This document shows positions 60,231 to 64,000 of a DNA stretch of 64,000 bases, piece after piece. Below the pieces are notes generated by a model. It saw only the letters and a program-made list of their open reading frames with translations, was not told the origin of the DNA and did no database searches. This stretch comes from Hyphococcus sp. (lineage in GTDB: Bacteria > Pseudomonadota > Alphaproteobacteria > Caulobacterales > Parvularculaceae). Location of the stretch: the NCBI GenBank assembly GCA_028289605.1, contig JANQON010000005.1, forward strand, positions 186,001 to 250,000. Direction: 5' to 3'. A program made the translations under genes and the position numbers. Position 1 is the stretch's first letter, and every line of letters begins with the position of its first letter.

Positions 60231-60872
60231 ATGGATCAGGCGCGCAATGACGACATCGCAAGCGACCTGGCTTATGTCCGCGCGCTTGCTGAAGAAGGGG
60301 CGCATGCGCCGCTGGTGGGCGGGCGATACTTTGTCGTCTGGGGCGTTCTGATGGGCGTCTCCAGCCTGTTTGTGTATTTCAACGCCATCGGTTGGATCGC
60401 GGTCGGGTCCGCCGGGTATATCGCGCCTTGGTTTATTGCGCTTGGCGTCGGCTGGATTTTTTCCTTCGCCATGCGCGGCGCTGTCAGCGTCAAGCCTGGC
60501 GCCATGACTCTCGGCAACAAAACAGCGGCGTCGGTATGGTTCGCGGTCGGGATCATCATGACGCTGTTCTTTGTCGGCGTCCTCTTCGCCCATGACGATT
60601 ACGTCGCTTACGGGGTGCCGTCTTATTTTCTGTTCAGCATGTTGTTTCCTATCGGCTTTGGTTTTTACGGCGTCGCCTTTTACGCCATGGCCACGGCGTC
60701 GCGCACGGAATGGCTGCGATACTTCGCGTATCTGTCCTGGGTTTTCGCCGCCGCGAGCCTCTTTTTCATGGCGACGTCGGTTCAGTTCCTGGTCGGCGCT
60801 GTCGGCCTTTTCCTTTGCGCCGCGGCGCCCGGCGTCATTCTGATGCGGCGGGAACCGGCGAATATCGTCTAA
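60231..60872 (+). CDS. Six-TM membrane protein of unknown function
   Basis: Hydrophobic segments throughout; sits 17 nt upstream of a wHTH regulator. Confidence 0.75.
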   Translation: MDQARNDDIASDLAYVRALAEEGAHAPLVGGRYFVVWGVLMGVSSLFVYFNAIGWIAVGSAGYIAPWFIALGVGWIFSFAMRGAVSVKPGAMTLGNKTAASVWFAVGIIMTLFFVGVLFAHDDYVAYGVPSYFLFSMLFPIGFGFYGVAFYAMATASRTEWLRYFAYLSWVFAAASLFFMATSVQFLVGAVGLFLCAAAPGVILMRREPANIV

Positions 60873-60888
60873 TGGTGGAAAGAGCGCC

Positions 60889-61203
60889 ATGACAAGCGCC
60901 GGTTACGATTACCGCGAAATCGACGACGTGATTCACGGACGCGTGCGCCTGTCAATCATGGCGTATCTGTCCGGCGCGGGCGTTGCTGACTTCAATGAGC
61001 TCAAAGCGAAAGTCGGCGGCACCGACGGCAACCTCTCCGTACACATCCGAAAACTTGAGGAGGCCGGATATGTGAAGGTGGAGAAAACCTTCGCCGGCCG
61101 CAAGCCGCAGACCCGCTGTCAGCTCACCGCCGCAGGCCGGCGCGCCTGGATCGCCTATATCGAGCGGATGGAAGCGCTGATGCGCCCGAAGGCGGCAGAG
61201 TAG
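60889..61203 (+). CDS. Winged-helix transcriptional regulator
   Basis: RVRLSIMAYLSGAGVADFNELKAKVGGTDGNLSVHIRKLEEAGYVKVEKTFAGRKPQTRCQLTAAGR. Confidence 0.85.
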   Translation: MTSAGYDYREIDDVIHGRVRLSIMAYLSGAGVADFNELKAKVGGTDGNLSVHIRKLEEAGYVKVEKTFAGRKPQTRCQLTAAGRRAWIAYIERMEALMRPKAAE

Positions 61204-61522
61204 GGAACGAACAATCTGTCCAGTAAATTCTGATATCGGAAGCGGAGCAAAGGCGACTTTGGCGATCTTGCGCTGGGGGCTCGGAAGGTCTGTTTTCGGT
61301 CCAATCGCGACGTCGCTAACCCCCGGTTCAACGTCGGAAAACCCGGTCAATCTTGCTATTGCTCGCGATCAATGCGGCGCTTTCGTTTGAGGTTTGACGG
61401 AACGGACGTTGAAGCAATCAATTTGAACCTAGCCTTACGTCAGCCGGCGATGCGACTGCGTGAAGGTGCATTGATTGCGACTTTGGGTATGCTGACAATA
61501 ACTCGGCAAACGGACGGCCTCC

Positions 61523-62536
61523 ATGAAACTCATCCAGCTCGCTTACCCCGGCGCGTACCGCGATCGTGTCGAACATGCGATAAAGAATGCTCATCCGGTA
61601 GATTGGTCGCGAGAGGTGGAACCGGATAGCAAAAGAGAGACCGTTCAAATCCTCCTTGAAGATGGCGAAGGACAGTCTTTGATGGACGCCGTCCAAATTA
61701 TGTTCGCCAGCAAGGAACAATGGCGGCTTGTGCTTTTGGACGTCGAAGCGACGTTGCCCAGGATCGAAGCGCGGCCCGCCGAAGAAGAGGAATCGAACGA
61801 CAAAAAAGGCCGCCGGAAACAAGCGATGCGCGAAGCGCTGGTTGAAGAGATTTCAAGCAATAGCCGTCTCAATTCGGATTTTATCGTTTTGACGATTCTG
61901 TCGGCGATTGTCGCCGCCATCGGCCTGAATGAAGACAATGTTGCCGTCGTTATCGGCGCCATGGTTATTGCGCCATTGTTGGGGCCAATTTTGGGTTTCA
62001 GCCTCGGTTCGGCTCTCGGCTCAATCTCATTGATGCTGAAGGCGGCGCGCACGGCGTTAAGCGGCCTTGCCGTTGGGTTTGGGACTGTTTTTCTGTTAGC
62101 GTTGTTCTTTCCAGTCAATCTGGAGAGTCATGAATTGATCGCGCGGACCAATATTGATCCGGAAGTCGTGGCGCTTGCGCTCGCATCCGGCGCCGCGGCG
62201 GCTCTATCAATGACAGGCGGGCTGTCCTCGTCGTTGGTCGGGGTTATGGTCGCTGTCGCTCTACTGCCGCCTTCTGCCGCATCGGCCATTTATCTCGGGG
62301 TTGGCGATTTCAGGAACGCGTCCGCTGCCGCGATTTTGGTGTTACTGAACGTCATCTGCGTGCTTCTCTCGACACAGATTGTATTTGCCTGGAAAGGCGT
62401 ACAACCGCGGCGTTGGTTGCAACAGAAAAACGCCGCGAAGTCGCGTCGCATAAGCTATGTCGTGTGGGCGGCGCTATTGATTGGGCTGTTCGCCCTCGGC
62501 CTGTGGATTGGCAATGACGCCGTGTTTGGGAAGTGA
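61523..62536 (+). CDS. DUF389/TIGR00341 family membrane protein
   Basis: SDFIVLTILSAIVAAIGLNEDNVAVVIGAMVIAPLLGPILGFSLG. Confidence 0.92.
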   Translation: MKLIQLAYPGAYRDRVEHAIKNAHPVDWSREVEPDSKRETVQILLEDGEGQSLMDAVQIMFASKEQWRLVLLDVEATLPRIEARPAEEEESNDKKGRRKQAMREALVEEISSNSRLNSDFIVLTILSAIVAAIGLNEDNVAVVIGAMVIAPLLGPILGFSLGSALGSISLMLKAARTALSGLAVGFGTVFLLALFFPVNLESHELIARTNIDPEVVALALASGAAAALSMTGGLSSSLVGVMVAVALLPPSAASAIYLGVGDFRNASAAAILVLLNVICVLLSTQIVFAWKGVQPRRWLQQKNAAKSRRISYVVWAALLIGLFALGLWIGNDAVFGK

Positions 62537-62626
62537 CGACACAACGCGTCACAAGGCGGTCATTGGGGAGGACCCCCGTGAACCACTCTTTCGTCCAATA
62601 CCGCTAAAAGACGGAAAACCCAGCCC

Positions 62627-62944
62627 TTACCGCCGCGCCGATGTCAATATCCGCGCGATCAGCCAGATTGGCAAAACGATGGCGCCGCCGATCAGCAGAT
62701 AGGTGATGAGATTGACGACCAACCCGCCGAAACTCTCAGAGATGGCGGAGACGAGGTTTCTGACGCTGTTGAAGATGCCTTCCCAGAACTCCAGCGCGCC
62801 GACGCCCAGGAAAGAGAATACCGCGCCGACAAAAATGCTGGCGATGACGAGCTGCAGGACCGTGCGTCCGACGCTGCCGCCGAGGACGCGTTTTTTGAAA
62901 TCAGCGCCTTCGGACTCGGTGCGGCTGACGTTGTGTTCTTTCAT
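62627..62944 (-). CDS. Small two-TM protein
   Basis: VGRTVLQLVIASIFVGAVFSFLGV...LITYLLIGGAIVLPIWLIARIL. Confidence 0.7.
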   Translation of the reverse strand: MKEHNVSRTESEGADFKKRVLGGSVGRTVLQLVIASIFVGAVFSFLGVGALEFWEGIFNSVRNLVSAISESFGGLVVNLITYLLIGGAIVLPIWLIARILTSARR

Positions 62945-63002
62945 AGTCTACTGACCCTCTTCCCCGGTCCCCTAGCTAAGGTATACGCGGGCCGCCCCGG
63001 TT

Positions 63003-63902
63003 TCAATGAGCGGACGTGACTGAAGGCGACGAATCGCTCTCCGCGGCGATTTCCGTATAGACCGACCGGGTCGGGAACGGGATTGAAACGCCGTTGGCGT
63101 CGAAGCTTTCCTTGACGGTCTTGGTTAACGCCCATTTCACGGGGAAGTAGTCGGCGCGGTCCACCCACACGCGGCAGATGATATCGACTGAGGAATCGCC
63201 GAGATTATCGACCGCGATGGTTGGTTCCGGGTCGGTTTTGCAGCGGGCGTCTTTTTCAACTTCCGCGCGAATAAGATCCATGGCGCGATCGAGATTGTCG
63301 CTATAGGAGACGCCGAAGACGAGATCGACGCGGCGGGTCTCATAGCCGGCGAAATTGGTGATGACGTCGTCGAAAATCTTGCCGTTGGGGACGATGATCA
63401 TCTTGTTGTCGACGGTGGCGATCTCGGTGGTGAAGAGGCCGATCTGTTTCACCGTGCCGGAAACCCCGGCCGCTTCCACATAGTCGCCGACGTCGAACGG
63501 GCGAAAGCCGAGCATCATGACGCCGGAGGCGACGTGTCCCAGGGTGCCTTGCAAAGCGAGGCCGATGGCGAGGCCGGCCGCGCCGATCACCGCTGCAAAG
63601 CTGGTCGTCGGCACGCCGAACACCCCGAGGGTGGTGATCACCACAAGCGCGATCAGCGCATAGTATATAAGGCTCGAAAGAAACCCCGACAGGGTCTCGT
63701 CGATGCGCTGAGACTTCAGCATCGCCTTTTTCACGAAATTGCGCACCCGCGCGGCGACCCAGAGGCCGACCACCAGCACGACCAGGGCGCCGGCGGCGCT
63801 CGGCAAAAACGCAGCGGCCTTTTCCACAAGACCCTGAAGAAACTGAATGGCGACGTTAAAGTCGCCGGACTGAATGGCTTCGCGCGCGATTTCGCCCTGC
63901 AT
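63003..63902 (-). CDS. MscS-family mechanosensitive channel
   Basis: SLIYYALIALVVITTLGVFGVPTTSFAAVIGAAGLAIGLALQGTLGHVASGVMMLGFRPFDVGDYVE. Confidence 0.93.
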   Translation of the reverse strand: MQGEIAREAIQSGDFNVAIQFLQGLVEKAAAFLPSAAGALVVLVVGLWVAARVRNFVKKAMLKSQRIDETLSGFLSSLIYYALIALVVITTLGVFGVPTTSFAAVIGAAGLAIGLALQGTLGHVASGVMMLGFRPFDVGDYVEAAGVSGTVKQIGLFTTEIATVDNKMIIVPNGKIFDDVITNFAGYETRRVDLVFGVSYSDNLDRAMDLIRAEVEKDARCKTDPEPTIAVDNLGDSSVDIICRVWVDRADYFPVKWALTKTVKESFDANGVSIPFPTRSVYTEIAAESDSSPSVTSAH

Positions 63903-64000
63903 GGGAAACCCTTTCTCGATTGTCTGACTTCTGTTTCGTTGCGGGCGCTATAGCGAAGCTCGGCTGCGAGGTGAAGGCGCAACCGAAACGCGAATGGACG

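Noticed and set aside
61359-61372. FNR-like TTGCT-CGCG-ATCAA upstream of the DUF389 gene
   Set aside because: One mismatch in the invariant half-site, ~150 bp from the start with no convincing -10 element.

Overview
64 kb of high-GC chromosome from an alphaproteobacterium. This is inferred from the DUF3035/BamF-like lipoprotein, the 6S-like RNA next to a 5-FCL gene, and general gene content; a marine Parvularculales/Hyphomonadaceae-like host is a guess. Most of the window is housekeeping: ribF-ileS-lspA-bamF-like, mutL, mscL, lepA, efp, yebC, rsmD, tadA, rluB/rluD-type synthases, rpoH and MscS. Accessory content of interest: (i) a tryptophan-halogenase-family flavoprotein translationally coupled to an SDR; (ii) a trans-3-hydroxyproline dehydratase-like plus OCD/mu-crystallin reductase pair, with an apparently Cys-less catalytic pair; (iii) an alternative oxidase next to a membrane desaturase, plus an NDH-2-like dehydrogenase elsewhere; (iv) an Ada-type sensor/HTH protein with no repair domain; (v) an orphan YjhX-like protein; (vi) a well-positioned FNR/FixK box. 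The strongest unexplained structure is a dispersed family of intergenic palindromes (ccgctcatcccgg...ccgggatgagcgg). Its arm covaries in one copy. Several copies carry a second ~44-50 bp double-hairpin module placed at the arm-hairpin loop, present 1x, 1x, 2x and about 4x in tandem. A second ~125 bp palindrome family is also present. No tRNA, rRNA, CRISPR array, transposase or prophage was recognised. All family names are from reading motifs; no searches were run.
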